From Ruegeria discodermiae (GTDB lineage Bacteria > Pseudomonadota > Alphaproteobacteria > Rhodobacterales > Rhodobacteraceae): a stretch of 64,000 bases of DNA. Where the stretch lies: the NCBI RefSeq assembly GCF_030758345.1, contig NZ_JAVAMO010000001.1:1116001-1180000 (forward strand). Reading direction: 5' to 3'. The first letter of the stretch is position 1. Every line of letters begins with the position of its first letter. Position numbers and translations under genes: made by a program. Shown here one piece after another: positions 47,054 through 57,258 of the stretch. The notes beneath the pieces are model-generated. The model was not told the DNA's origin, ran no database searches, and saw only the letters and a list, made by a program, of their open reading frames with translations.

Positions 47054-47683
47054 ATGATGGTAAGGTGCAGCAACAGAATGTGCAGATGGGTCGTGGCGAT
47101 TTTTGTGGCCACAGGATGCGGTGCAGCAGCCGTCCACGCGCAAACAAGCGCCGAGAGCGCCCATATCGCGATCGAAAACCCCGCCGACCTGACCAAGGAA
47201 GAGGCGCAAGAGATCTATGATGAAATGTCCCGCCGCATGGCGCGGGGCTATGCCGCATCCCGGCTCGATCTGATCGCGCGGTTTCAGGACTGGCCGAAGT
47301 TCAACGACGCCCCCTATGTCTCGGCCACCCATGGGCAGCGCTATGTCAACAGCTATGCCAACAAGATGGCCACGAATTACGCGACGCTGAAACCCGGTGA
47401 AAAACTGCCCGTCGGAACCGTGCTGGCAAAAGACAGCGTGACGGTGACCGACGATGGCGGGGTGTTCCCTGGCGCGCTGTTTGTGATGGAGAAGCTGCCC
47501 GCAGGCCAAAACCCCGATACCGCCGACTGGCGCTATATCATGGTGATGCCGGACGGCTCGCTCTTTGGTGACACGATGGGCAGCCGCCGCGCTGCGGTCG
47601 CTTATTGCCATAGCTGTCATGAGGCGGTGGCGGATCGCGACTACACCTTCTTCGTGCCCGAAGACTATATCGCCTCAGAATAA
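47054..47683 (+). CDS. Cytochrome P460-like c-type haem protein
   Basis: A 209-residue product. An N-terminal signal sequence ([20 protein letters not shown], ends near AQA) targets the periplasm. The mature part is a P460-like fold ([37 protein letters not shown]) and ends with a single haem-binding [16 protein letters not shown]. Such proteins handle NO, hydroxylamine or peroxide, or act as electron carriers. Located directly before ctaD, so a link to respiration is likely. Confidence 0.8.
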   Translation: MMVRCSNRMCRWVVAIFVATGCGAAAVHAQTSAESAHIAIENPADLTKEEAQEIYDEMSRRMARGYAASRLDLIARFQDWPKFNDAPYVSATHGQRYVNSYANKMATNYATLKPGEKLPVGTVLAKDSVTVTDDGGVFPGALFVMEKLPAGQNPDTADWRYIMVMPDGSLFGDTMGSRRAAVAYCHSCHEAVADRDYTFFVPEDYIASE

Positions 47684-47745
47684 CGCCTCACCCGGCCCAG
47701 CAGGCGTAGACACCCCTGGAATGCAAGGGGGTGCGGCTATTTTAC

Positions 47746-47759
47746 TTGATCGAGATCAA
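47746..47759 (+). promoter_or_regulatory. FNR/Dnr-type box upstream of ctaD
   Basis: TTGATCGAGATCAA matches the FNR-family consensus TTGAT-N4-ATCAA exactly. It lies 106 bases before the ctaD start codon. In this group FnrL or NO-sensing relatives could bind here and adjust the aa3 oxidase to oxygen or NO. Confidence 0.75.
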
Positions 47760-47864
47760 ACTCTGCCATTGAAGGGGACGCCGCCACCCACTAAAACCGG
47801 CTGGAATCCGCGCGGTCCGGAGCCAACCGTCTGCGCGTCAAAGTCGCAACAGGAGGCACCTATA

Positions 47865-49538
47865 ATGGCAGATGCAGCCATTCATGGTCATGAACATGAA
47901 GATCAACGCGGGTTTTTCACCCGCTGGTTCATGTCCACGAACCACAAGGATATCGGGATTCTCTACCTGGTATTCTCGGCACTTGCTGGTTTCATCTCGG
48001 TCGCACTGACCGTATTCATGCGGCTCGAACTGATGGAGCCGGGCGTTCAGCACATGTGCATGGAAGGGTTCCGCCTGTTCGGCAGCGGTGCCGAGGTCTG
48101 TACCCCGAACGGCCATCTGTGGAACGTGATGATCACCTATCACGGCGTCCTGATGATGTTCTTCGTGGTCATCCCCGCCCTGTTCGGCGGTTTCGGCAAC
48201 TACTTCATGCCGTTGCAGATCGGCGCGCCGGATATGGCCTTCCCGCGGATGAACAACCTCAGCTTCTGGCTCTATGTGGCCGGGACCTCGCTGGGTGTTG
48301 CCTCGATGCTGTCTCCTGGCGGCAATGATCAGCTTGGCTCAGGTGTCGGATGGGTTCTCTATCCGCCGCTCTCGACCACCGAAGGCGGGATGTCGATGGA
48401 TCTGGCGATCTTTGCGGTCCACGTCTCGGGGGCCTCGTCGATCCTGGGCGCGATCAACATGATCACCACGTTCCTGAACATGCGGGCACCGGGCATGACC
48501 CTGTTCAAGGTGCCGCTGTTCTCCTGGTCGATCTTCATCACAAGCTGGCTGATCCTGCTGTCCCTGCCGGTTCTGGCAGGCGCGATCACCATGCTGCTGA
48601 TGGACCGCAACTTTGGCTTTACCTTCTTTGATCCCGCTGGCGGGGGCGACCCGATCCTGTATCAGCATATCCTGTGGTTCTTTGGTCACCCGGAAGTGTA
48701 TATCGTGATCCTGCCCGGCTTTGGTATCATCAGCCATGTGATCGCCACTTTCTCGCGCAAGCCGATCTTTGGCTACCTGCCGATGGTCTGGGCGCTCATC
48801 GCGATCGGTGTTCTGGGCTTCGTCGTCTGGGCACACCATATGTACACGGTTGGTATGACCGTGAACCAGCAGGCCTATTTTATGCTGGCCACGATGGTGA
48901 TCGCGGTGCCCACGGGCGTGAAAGTGTTCAGCTGGATCGCGACGATGTGGGGCGGCTCGATCGAGTTCAAGACGCCGATGCTGTTTGCCTTCGGCTTCCT
49001 GTTCCTCTTCACCGTGGGCGGTGTGACCGGCGTTGTTCTGTCCCAGGCGGGTGTCGACCGGGCCTATCATGACACCTACTATGTGGTTGCGCATTTCCAC
49101 TATGTGATGAGCTTGGGTGCCGTGTTTGCGATCTTTGCCGGTGTCTATTTCTACTTCGGCAAGATGACCGGGCGTCAGTATTCCGAGTTCTGGGGCAAGA
49201 TTCACTTCTGGCTCTTCTTCGTCGGTGCAAACCTGACCTTCTTCCCGCAGCACTTCCTGGGCCGTCAGGGCATGCCGCGCCGGTATATCGACTACCCCGA
49301 GGCCTTCGCCTACTGGAACTACATCTCAAGCTGGGGCGCGTTCATCTCCTTCGCCTCGTTCCTACTGTTCTTCGGCATCGTCTTCTACGCGCTGTTCCGC
49401 GGCGCGAAGGTGACTGAGAACAACTACTGGAACGAATATGCGGATACGCTGGAGTGGACCCTGCCGTCGCCCCCGCCCGAGCATACGTTCGAAATCCTGC
49501 CCAAGCAGGAAGAGTGGGACAAGGGCCACGCGCACTGA
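47865..49538 (+). CDS. ctaD: Cytochrome c oxidase subunit I (aa3 type)
   Basis: A 557-residue twelve-helix terminal oxidase subunit that binds haem a, haem a3 and CuB. Landmarks: [20 protein letters not shown] at the start, [20 protein letters not shown] with a haem ligand, [20 protein letters not shown] with the cross-linked His-Tyr pair, and [16 protein letters not shown] with the last His ligands. ATG 47865 follows aggaggc. The frame stays open further upstream, but that part overlaps the cytochrome P460 gene. Subunits II/III are not adjacent. Confidence 0.96.
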   Translation: MADAAIHGHEHEDQRGFFTRWFMSTNHKDIGILYLVFSALAGFISVALTVFMRLELMEPGVQHMCMEGFRLFGSGAEVCTPNGHLWNVMITYHGVLMMFFVVIPALFGGFGNYFMPLQIGAPDMAFPRMNNLSFWLYVAGTSLGVASMLSPGGNDQLGSGVGWVLYPPLSTTEGGMSMDLAIFAVHVSGASSILGAINMITTFLNMRAPGMTLFKVPLFSWSIFITSWLILLSLPVLAGAITMLLMDRNFGFTFFDPAGGGDPILYQHILWFFGHPEVYIVILPGFGIISHVIATFSRKPIFGYLPMVWALIAIGVLGFVVWAHHMYTVGMTVNQQAYFMLATMVIAVPTGVKVFSWIATMWGGSIEFKTPMLFAFGFLFLFTVGGVTGVVLSQAGVDRAYHDTYYVVAHFHYVMSLGAVFAIFAGVYFYFGKMTGRQYSEFWGKIHFWLFFVGANLTFFPQHFLGRQGMPRRYIDYPEAFAYWNYISSWGAFISFASFLLFFGIVFYALFRGAKVTENNYWNEYADTLEWTLPSPPPEHTFEILPKQEEWDKGHAH

Positions 49539-49556
49539 TCCCCGCCAATAGCTGAC

Positions 49557-49585
49557 AAAAGCCCCGCCATCGCGCGGGGCTTTTT
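49557..49585 (+). terminator. Rho-independent terminator after ctaD
   Basis: AAAAGCCCCGC and GCGGGGCTTTTT form an 11-base stem around CATCGC with a T run, 19 bases after the ctaD stop. Confidence 0.88.
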
Positions 49586-49674
49586 CTTTGCCGATTGCAG
49601 ATTTGACGTCCTTGCTTAAGCTAAGCACATCCCTCCGCTGCGCGCGTCACCCTGCCCCACACTCCGGATGCCTG

Positions 49675-50148
49675 ATGAGCTCTGACATCACCTTCACCAG
49701 ATTACCGGCAATCGATCTGGCCGAAATCATCTCTCATATGTCCGACCCGCGCGTGGCCGAGCATATGCCACTGCTGACCTTCGAATGGGACGCCGCCACA
49801 GCCGCCGCCTTTGTCGCTCAGAAAGAGGCCCGCTGGCAGCAAGACGGGCTTGGACATTGGGCGATCCTGTCCGATGGCTCTTATGTCGGCTGGGGCGGGT
49901 TTCAGAAAGAGGGTGAGGACTGGGATTTCGGCCTGGTCCTGAAACCTGACCATTTCGGGCTGGGCACGCGCATTTCGAAAAAGGCGATCGCGTTTGCCAC
50001 CGCTGATCCGCGCATTCCCTATGTGACCTTTCTGCTGCCGCCCTCGCGCAAGAATCGCGGCGCGCTTGCGCGTTTCGGTGCAAAACCCGTTGGCGAAACA
50101 GAATATGACGGCGCGACCTTCCTCAAGTACCGGCTTGAAACAACGTAG
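49675..50148 (+). CDS. GNAT-family N-acetyltransferase
   Basis: The 157-residue product resembles acetyltransferases acting on amines or ribosomal protein N-termini: ISHMSDPRVAEHMPLLTFEW, HWAILSDGSYVGWGGFQKEG, LVLKPDHFGLGTRISKKAIA (motif A region with acetyl-CoA contacts) and a final RFGAKPVGETEYDGATFLKY. The start MSSDITFTRL at 49675 is preferred; the longer frame runs back into the terminator region. Substrate unknown. Confidence 0.82.
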   Translation: MSSDITFTRLPAIDLAEIISHMSDPRVAEHMPLLTFEWDAATAAAFVAQKEARWQQDGLGHWAILSDGSYVGWGGFQKEGEDWDFGLVLKPDHFGLGTRISKKAIAFATADPRIPYVTFLLPPSRKNRGALARFGAKPVGETEYDGATFLKYRLETT

Positions 50149-50246
50149 CCCCTTGGCCCGCAAACCCCGATCGACAAAGAACCATCGAAATCTTACGGAT
50201 TTTGCTTTACCCTAGGAAAAGACCCCATAGTCGCCGGAGCAAAGCA

Positions 50247-50846
50247 ATGCCCGAGATCGATTTCTGGTTTTCTATCGGCAGCACCTACACATTCCTCACG
50301 GTGATGCGCCTGCCCGAGTGGGCGCGCGAACGGGATGTGACCCTGCGCTGGCGGCCCTTCAACGTGCGCCGCGTGATGACCGAGCAGAACAACATCCCCT
50401 TCGCCAACAAGCCCGAGAAAACCGCCTATATGTGGCGCGACATCCAGCGGCGCGCGGCGAAGTACAAGCTGCGCTGCGCCCTGCCTGCGCCCTACCCGAT
50501 CTCCGACCTGCCACTGGCCAATCAGGTGGCGCTGCGGGGCATGAGCGAAGACTGGGGCATCCCCTTCGTGCGCAATTGCTATCGCTTGTGGTTCGAAGAC
50601 GGGATCGAGGCCGGGTCCGAGGCCAACCTGACCGAGGCGCTGCACCGCGCGGATCAGGACCCGATGCAGATATTGGCACGCGCGCAGGACCCCGAAACCG
50701 TCGCGGAACTTGCAGCCGAAACCGAGACCGCCGCTGACACGGGCGTATTCGGCGCACCCAGCTTCGTGGTGCGCGGCGAGGTGTTCTGGGGCGACGACCG
50801 CCTGGAGGATGCTCTGTCCTGGTCACGGCTGGGGCACGTGGCCTGA
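50247..50846 (+). CDS. 2-hydroxychromene-2-carboxylate isomerase family protein
   Basis: A 199-residue DsbA/kappa-GST-fold product. It starts MPEIDFWFSIGSTYTFLTVM with the catalytic Ser region, then WRPFNVRRVMTEQNNIPF, and ends TGVFGAPSFVVRGEVFWGDD RLEDAL with the cis-Pro and substrate-side residues. The family isomerises chromenes in naphthalene breakdown or conjugates glutathione; the real substrate here is open. ATG 50247 has ggagc upstream. Confidence 0.85.
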   Translation: MPEIDFWFSIGSTYTFLTVMRLPEWARERDVTLRWRPFNVRRVMTEQNNIPFANKPEKTAYMWRDIQRRAAKYKLRCALPAPYPISDLPLANQVALRGMSEDWGIPFVRNCYRLWFEDGIEAGSEANLTEALHRADQDPMQILARAQDPETVAELAAETETAADTGVFGAPSFVVRGEVFWGDDRLEDALSWSRLGHVA

Positions 50847-51031
50847 ACGTATATCCCGTTCAAGCATCGCCGTAATCAGCTTGCGAACGGTCTCCCCGAT
50901 ACGATGAAGCGAAGTTAATGCAGTCATAGTCATGCCATCACACTCGGGAACTAGCTCCTGATTCAGGCAACGAGCCATGGAAAGGGGAGCGCTGTCTCAG
51001 GCGGCGAGACCCTCTGAAACAGGAGATGATG

Positions 51032-51376
51032 ATGACACCATCGAAGCAAAGCGCAGCCGAGGCCCAAAAAACGGCATTCTTTGAAAAGGTCTGGAATGAC
51101 GATGCGTTCGCGCAGGCACTGGAAGATAATCCTAAATCCGCTTTGGCAGAACTTGGGCAAACCCCGCCAGAAAATGTGGACATTCGGGTCGTCCGCGACA
51201 CCGAGAAAGTGAAATATCTGCACATCCCGGCAGCACCAAAAGAAGGTGAGATATCTGACGCCGAATTGCTTGATGCGCAAGGTGGTACAACACTTGCCTG
51301 TGTCTCCCTTTCCGTGACTGTCGTGACCGTCGCCACAGCCACTACTGTCTTGACCGCCGCCACAGGCACTAATTGA
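51032..51376 (+). CDS. Orphan RiPP precursor with nitrile-hydratase-like leader (NHLP)
   Basis: A 114-residue product. Residues about 10-75 (FFEKVWNDDAFAQALEDNPK, SALAELGQTPPENVDIRVVR, DTEKVKYLHIP) match the NHLP leader type derived from nitrile hydratase alpha subunit. EISDAELLDAQGG gives a double-glycine cleavage site. The 29-residue core after GG begins TTLACVSLSVTVV and holds ten Thr, two Ser, six Val, five Ala and one Cys. No LanM, radical SAM, YcaO or NHLM exporter is within the window. The core suggests dehydration/epimerisation rather than multiple rings. Three ATGs (51026, 51029, 51032) precede; the last has the best spacing to aggag. Confidence 0.82.
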   Translation: MTPSKQSAAEAQKTAFFEKVWNDDAFAQALEDNPKSALAELGQTPPENVDIRVVRDTEKVKYLHIPAAPKEGEISDAELLDAQGGTTLACVSLSVTVVTVATATTVLTAATGTN

Positions 51377-51512
51377 ACCGATGTGACCAACTGTCAGGCT
51401 GCGTCTGACCGGCATATACGGTGCTGGTTTCGGCGTGGGGCCGCAGCGGGGGTCACGTCGTGCGTGTGCATTTCCCCTTCGACCAACGCCACAGCCATGC
51501 TAGGTCACACCC

Positions 51513-51995
51513 ATGCCCTACCGCTGGACCATATCGTCTGACACCAATGCCGAGCTGCGCCTCTGGCCGCATAACTCGCTGCCGCCCAAGGGCTTTGCGG
51601 CAACGGTTCTTGGGATCTTTGCGCTGGCCACCATACCGCTGATCATGCTGCTGGGGTCGATCCTGCTTTGGGGTATCCTGCCCTTTGTTCTGCTGGCAGT
51701 GGCCGGAATCTGGTGGGCGCTGCAGATCAACTACCGCAGCCGCCGCATTCTGGAAGTGCTGACCCTGTCAGACGCAAACGCGCATCTGGTCCGGCACGAC
51801 CCCGGCGGGGCGATGCAGGAATGGCAGTGCATCCGTTACTGGGCCCAACCCGAGTTACACCCCGATGACGGACCGGTGCCGAACTACGTGACGCTGAAAG
51901 GCGGCGGGCGCGAGGTCGAAATCGGCGCCTTCCTGTCCGAGGACGAACGCAAGGCGCTGTATGACGATCTGCTGACCCGGCTCAGACCCGCTTGA
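51513..51995 (+). CDS. DUF2244 domain inner-membrane protein
   Basis: A 160-residue product. Two transmembrane helices (about residues 28-47 and 50-70) follow an N-terminal WTISSDTNAELRLWPHNSLP, and the soluble C-terminal part is ILEVLTLSDANAHLVRHDP, EWQCIRYWAQPELHPDDG and GREVEIGAFLSEDERKALYD, the DUF2244 pattern. In this group it is often near respiratory genes. Function unknown. Confidence 0.85.
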   Translation: MPYRWTISSDTNAELRLWPHNSLPPKGFAATVLGIFALATIPLIMLLGSILLWGILPFVLLAVAGIWWALQINYRSRRILEVLTLSDANAHLVRHDPGGAMQEWQCIRYWAQPELHPDDGPVPNYVTLKGGGREVEIGAFLSEDERKALYDDLLTRLRPA

Positions 51996-52001
51996 GCCAG
52001 A

Positions 52002-52487
52002 TCAGCACTGCCCGTTTGACGATGCGCAGAGGTGATCCTTGACCATCGGTCCGACCTTGCCGAAATCCATCCGCCCGGTATAGCGCGACTTCAACTCGCC
52101 CATCACCTTGCCCATGTCGCGGATCGAGCCCGCGCCGGTGGAGGTGATAGCCGTCTGGATGGCATTAGCGACCTCATCCTCGTCCAACTGCTTGGGCAGG
52201 AATTCGGCGATGATCTCGACCTCTCGGGTTTCCCGCTCGGCCAGATCCAGCCGCCCGCCCTCTTCATAGGCGCGCGCGCTTTCCTGGCGTTGCTTTGTCA
52301 TTTTGCCAAGGATCGCAAGCACATCCGCCTCATCGCAGCCGGTCGCCTCTTCCGCGCCTGCACCGCGCGCAGCGATATCCTTGTCCTTGATCGCCGCGTT
52401 GACCAGCCGAAGTGTCGAAACACGTTCGCTGTCCTTGTCTTTCATCGCTTGTTTCAGGGCCGCATTGACCCGAGAGCGCAGATCCAT
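52002..52487 (-). CDS. GatB/YqeY domain-containing protein
   Basis: A 161-residue product: MDLRSRVNAALKQAMKDKDS, VSTLRLVNAAIKDKDIAARG, LGKMTKQRQESARAYEEGGR and EIIAEFLPKQLDEDEVANAI, the helical YqeY family related to the C-terminal domain of GatB and linked to tRNA-dependent amidation. An ATG at 52499 is the alternative start. It is divergent from carA, a common arrangement in Rhodobacteraceae. Confidence 0.88.
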   Translation of the reverse strand: MDLRSRVNAALKQAMKDKDSERVSTLRLVNAAIKDKDIAARGAGAEEATGCDEADVLAILGKMTKQRQESARAYEEGGRLDLAERETREVEIIAEFLPKQLDEDEVANAIQTAITSTGAGSIRDMGKVMGELKSRYTGRMDFGKVGPMVKDHLCASSNGQC

Positions 52488-52669
52488 CTGTGTATCCATC
52501 CCCATGGAAAGCCAGACCCGACCATACCCAAAGAAAAACTCTGACACAACCACAAGCAGCAGCATCTAACCCATTGAAATCTCTTGATAGGCCAAAAAAC
52601 CGGCACTCTTGACCGGGGCGATGAACCCCCTTAGGAACAAGCCGGTTTACCCAACAGGAGAGTCGCGCC

Positions 52670-53836
<1,167 letters not shown>

Positions 53837-53912
53837 CACTCACGGGACGTAGTTAACCCGGCGTTAACCTTGGTAAGAGACCCTGCCATCCGGGGGTTTA
53901 CCGAGGCGCGCG

Positions 53913-55778
53913 ATGAGCGATTTGCAACTGATTTCCCAGCGGCGGAGCGCAGCGGTTCCGGTTGCTGCGCCACATGTGCCTCTGGGGCGCATTCTGGTCA
54001 GGAATGGTGCGATCACTCATGCGCAGTTGCACGCCGCGCTTGAACTTCAATTGCGCCTGAACGCCCCGATTGGCGAGATCATCGTCGCCGAAGGCTGGGC
54101 CAGTGAAGATCAGGTACAGGCCGCCCTGGTCGAGCAGAGCAACCTTGAACAAGTCGAACTGGCCCGGAACCGGCCCGAACCGGCGCTTTGGGACCTGCAG
54201 CCGCGCGCCTTCTGGCAGCGCGTGGGGTGCGTGCCCTACAAACAAGCCGGGGCCTTTCTGCAAGTCTCAACCGCGCGTCCCGATCGCTTTGCCGAGGTCG
54301 AGGCGGCCTTTTCCGAATCCGGCCTGATCCCGCTGCCTGTCCTCAGCCGCAGGGCAGAGATCGACGCAGTGTTTGCCGACCACTTTGCCGCCACTCTGGC
54401 GCAGCGGGCCGAAACGCGGGTTGCGCCCGCCTTCAGCTGCCGCAGCTATGCCCGATCCTATGCACTTTGGGGTGGCGGCGCGCTGACCGCTATTGCAGCG
54501 CTTGGCGTTCTTGCCCCTGCGGCGCTGGCCATCACCGCTTTCACCCTTTCCTGCCTGACGTTACTGTTGTTCTTTTCGTTGCGCGGTGTCGGGTTTCTGG
54601 CGCATGTCCTGGCCCCGCCCATGGCGGTTGATGAGCCCCCCATCCAGACCAAACTGCCAAAGGCCTCGGTCATCGTGCCGCTTTACAAAGAGCGAGAGAT
54701 CGCGACTGCGCTGATAAAGCGGCTGGGCCGTCTGACCTATCCCAAGGCCCTGCTGGATGTGATCCTGGTGCTTGAGGCCAAGGATGAGGTGACAAGCGAA
54801 ACCCTGCGCGGCCTGACCCTGCCCCATTGGATGCGGGTGCTGGAAGTGCCCGAAAGCGACGGCCTGACCACCAAACCCCGCGCGCTGAACTATGCGCTGG
54901 ATTTCTGCGTCGGCGAGATTGTCGGCGTTTGGGATGCCGAGGATGCGCCCGAACCCGATCAGATCGAAAAGGTGGTGCAGCAGTTTGACCAGGCGGGGCC
55001 GGATGTTGCCTGCCTGCAGGGTATTCTGGACTACTACAACCCGCGCACAAATTGGCGCGCACGCTGCTTTACGATCGAGTACAGTAGCTGGTTCCGCGCC
55101 GTGATGCCCGGCATCGCCCGGCTGGGCTTGGTGGTGCCGCTGGGCGGCACAACGCTGTTCATGCGCAAAGCAGTTCTGGAAGAGCTCGGCGGGTGGGACG
55201 CCCACAACGTCACCGAAGACGCCGATCTGGGCGTGCGGCTGTGCCGGGCCGGATATCGCACCGCCTTTATCCACACCGTCACCCATGAAGAGGCAAACCA
55301 CCGGCTCTGGCCCTGGGTCAAGCAGCGCTCGCGCTGGCTCAAAGGGTTCATGGTCACCTATCTGGTGCATATGCGCGCGCCTCGCCAGCTTTGGCGCGAT
55401 CTGGGCAGTTGGCGGTTCCTGGGGGTGCAGGCCTTTTTTCTGGGCACTCTGGGGCAGTTCTTGCTGGCCCCGGTGCTCTGGTCGCTCTGGCTGGGCGTGC
55501 TGGGCGCACCGGGTCCCTGGGCTGGGCTGATCGACACGAGGATATTGACCACTGCCGCAGCGCTGCTGCTGGCGGTCGAGGGGATCGGGGCACTGATCGC
55601 TGCCAAAGCCATCTGGACACCCAACCGCCGCTTTCTGCTGCCCTGGGTTCTGACCATGCCACTCTATTACCCGGCGGGGGTGATCGCGGCCTACAAGGCG
55701 CTCTACGAATTGGCGGTCAAACCCTATTTCTGGGACAAGACCCAGCACGGCCAAGCGACCGGAGATGGCACGATCTAG
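53913..55778 (+). CDS. MshEN-type domain fused to a family 2 glycosyltransferase
   Basis: A 621-residue product. Residues about 20-150 resemble the GspE/MshE N-terminal domain (LGRILVRNGAITHAQLHAAL, IGEIIVAEGWASEDQVQAAL), known to bind c-di-GMP in relatives. After two transmembrane helices (about 190-225) comes a GT2 domain with ASVIVPLYKEREIATALIKR, WDAEDAPEPDQI, NVTEDADLGVRLCRAGY and WPWVKQRSRWLKGF (the Q-x-x-R-W box of processive enzymes), then further membrane helices. It probably makes or exports a surface polysaccharide under nucleotide control. Confidence 0.85.
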   Translation: MSDLQLISQRRSAAVPVAAPHVPLGRILVRNGAITHAQLHAALELQLRLNAPIGEIIVAEGWASEDQVQAALVEQSNLEQVELARNRPEPALWDLQPRAFWQRVGCVPYKQAGAFLQVSTARPDRFAEVEAAFSESGLIPLPVLSRRAEIDAVFADHFAATLAQRAETRVAPAFSCRSYARSYALWGGGALTAIAALGVLAPAALAITAFTLSCLTLLLFFSLRGVGFLAHVLAPPMAVDEPPIQTKLPKASVIVPLYKEREIATALIKRLGRLTYPKALLDVILVLEAKDEVTSETLRGLTLPHWMRVLEVPESDGLTTKPRALNYALDFCVGEIVGVWDAEDAPEPDQIEKVVQQFDQAGPDVACLQGILDYYNPRTNWRARCFTIEYSSWFRAVMPGIARLGLVVPLGGTTLFMRKAVLEELGGWDAHNVTEDADLGVRLCRAGYRTAFIHTVTHEEANHRLWPWVKQRSRWLKGFMVTYLVHMRAPRQLWRDLGSWRFLGVQAFFLGTLGQFLLAPVLWSLWLGVLGAPGPWAGLIDTRILTTAAALLLAVEGIGALIAAKAIWTPNRRFLLPWVLTMPLYYPAGVIAAYKALYELAVKPYFWDKTQHGQATGDGTI

Positions 55779-56425
55779 ACGCGCTCGCGCTCATCCGCGT
55801 CCTGTTTCAGCCGGGTCACGAAGGCGACCGAGATATGATCCTTGAGCGCCCGGCCCGCCGCCTCTTCGTTGCGCGCAGCGATGGCATCGACGATGGCTTT
55901 GTGTTCGGCCTGCGCAATCTCGCCCCGGCCCTGCGCGGCCAGCGAGGTGGTTGCCATCAGCGCCATGGTGCGATGCACCAGATCCAGTTGCTGCACCAGA
56001 TAGCGGTTATGCGAAGCCAGATGGATCTGCTCGTGAAACCGCCGGTTGGCGCGGCTGAGCGCGGGCGGATCATCGACCAGCGCATCGTCCGCCTCGACCA
56101 TTTCACGCAGCACCTTGATTTCCTCTTCGGTGGCATGACGCGCGGCAAGGCTGGCGGCCAGCCCCTCCAACTCGCTGCGCACCACATAGAGCTCTGCCAT
56201 CTGGTTGTGATCCAGCGAAGCAACGATCAGCGACCGGCCATCGCGTTCAAGCAGCGACTGGGTCTCAAGCCGTTGCAGCGCCTCGCGGATCGGTGTGCGT
56301 GAGACACCGAAGCGTTCCGCCAGATCGCTTTCCACCAGCCGGTCACCGGGTTTGAACACCCCGACATCGATTGCTTCGAGAACGAGATGATAGGCGTCTT
56401 TCTGATTGGACTGGGTGCGGTTCAT
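55775..56425 (-). CDS. GntR family transcriptional regulator, FCD type
   Basis: A 216-residue product: an N-terminal winged HTH (GVFKPGDRLVESDLAERFGV, SRTPIREALQRLETQSLLER) and a helical FCD ligand domain with metal-binding His residues (ANRRFHEQIHLASHNRYLVQ, EHKAIVDAIAARNEEAAGRA). It probably senses a carboxylic acid. ATG 56425 is chosen over an earlier in-frame start. Its stop overlaps the glycosyltransferase stop on the other strand (ctag). Confidence 0.9.
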   Translation of the reverse strand: MNRTQSNQKDAYHLVLEAIDVGVFKPGDRLVESDLAERFGVSRTPIREALQRLETQSLLERDGRSLIVASLDHNQMAELYVVRSELEGLAASLAARHATEEEIKVLREMVEADDALVDDPPALSRANRRFHEQIHLASHNRYLVQQLDLVHRTMALMATTSLAAQGRGEIAQAEHKAIVDAIAARNEEAAGRALKDHISVAFVTRLKQDADERERV

Positions 56426-56524
56426 GCAAGCGGCTTTCCTTGTTCGGACCTGTCTAGCGCCCCCTGCCCCCGCCAATCAAGCCAAAGCGTTGAAAACCTG
56501 CGCGCACTGGCCTAGACCCGGCCC

Positions 56525-57169
56525 ATGGTCAGGCAAAACTTCTCACATGTGGCGCATTGGGTGTTCGATCTGGACAATACCCTCTATCCGCCGCACATGA
56601 AGCTCTTCGATCAGATCGAAGTGCTGATGACGCAATATGTGATGGAGGCGCTGTCCGTCTCTCAGGCCGAAGCCGACCGGTTGCGCAGCCACTACTGGCA
56701 CACTTATGGCACCACGCTGGCAGGGCTGATGCGCGAGCATGATCTGGACCCTGATCCCTACCTGCACGCTGTCCATCAGATCGACACGGGCCATATGGAG
56801 CCAGATGCCGAGCTTGCCGCGCATATCGCGGCGCTGCCCGGGCGGCGCATCGTCTATACCAATGGCTCGGCCCCTTATGCCGAACGTGTGCTGGCCGCGC
56901 GCGGGCTGAGTGGGCTGTTTGACGCCATCTATGGGGTCGAGCATGCGGAGTATCGCCCCAAACCCGAGCGCGCCGCGTTCGAAGCGGTGTTCACGCAGGA
57001 CGGGGTAACGCCCGACCGGGCCGCTATGTTCGAGGATGATCCGCGCAATCTGGCCGCGCCCTTCGATATGGGGATGCGCACGGTGCATGTGGCACCCGAA
57101 CCGCTAGATGCTAACCATATCCATCATCATACGGATAACCTGACGGCATTTCTGGCCCAACTGGTCTGA
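56525..57169 (+). CDS. HAD-type pyrimidine 5'-nucleotidase
   Basis: A 214-residue product. HAD motifs: HWVFDLDNTLYPPH with the nucleophilic Asp (about residues 11-24), RRIVYTNGSAPYAERVL, a Lys in YRPKPERAAFEAVF, and AAMFEDDPRNLAAPFDMGM with the Mg-binding Asp pair. The LDNTLYP sequence marks the SDT1-like pyrimidine 5'-nucleotidase group. Cytoplasmic nucleotide salvage enzyme. Confidence 0.9.
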   Translation: MVRQNFSHVAHWVFDLDNTLYPPHMKLFDQIEVLMTQYVMEALSVSQAEADRLRSHYWHTYGTTLAGLMREHDLDPDPYLHAVHQIDTGHMEPDAELAAHIAALPGRRIVYTNGSAPYAERVLAARGLSGLFDAIYGVEHAEYRPKPERAAFEAVFTQDGVTPDRAAMFEDDPRNLAAPFDMGMRTVHVAPEPLDANHIHHHTDNLTAFLAQLV

Positions 57170-57258
57170 AGCGGGCCCGCTGCGACACTCTGCGCAGGGG
57201 CGGCGGCTTGGCAAAACGCTATGTCACGCCAGACAAAGATACATCCAAAAGGTTCCTA

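Noticed and set aside
48339-49253. 304-residue minus-strand frame opposite ctaD
   Set aside because: His/Arg/Asp-rich shadow frame of a strongly conserved oxidase gene in high-GC DNA.
50847-51025. Possible second small RiPP or immunity gene before the precursor
   Set aside because: Short frames on both strands have no leader, hydrophobic or cysteine pattern and no good ribosome site.
54561-55754. 397-residue minus-strand frame opposite the glycosyltransferase
   Set aside because: Gln/Pro/His-rich shadow frame; the plus-strand gene has clear GT2 motifs.
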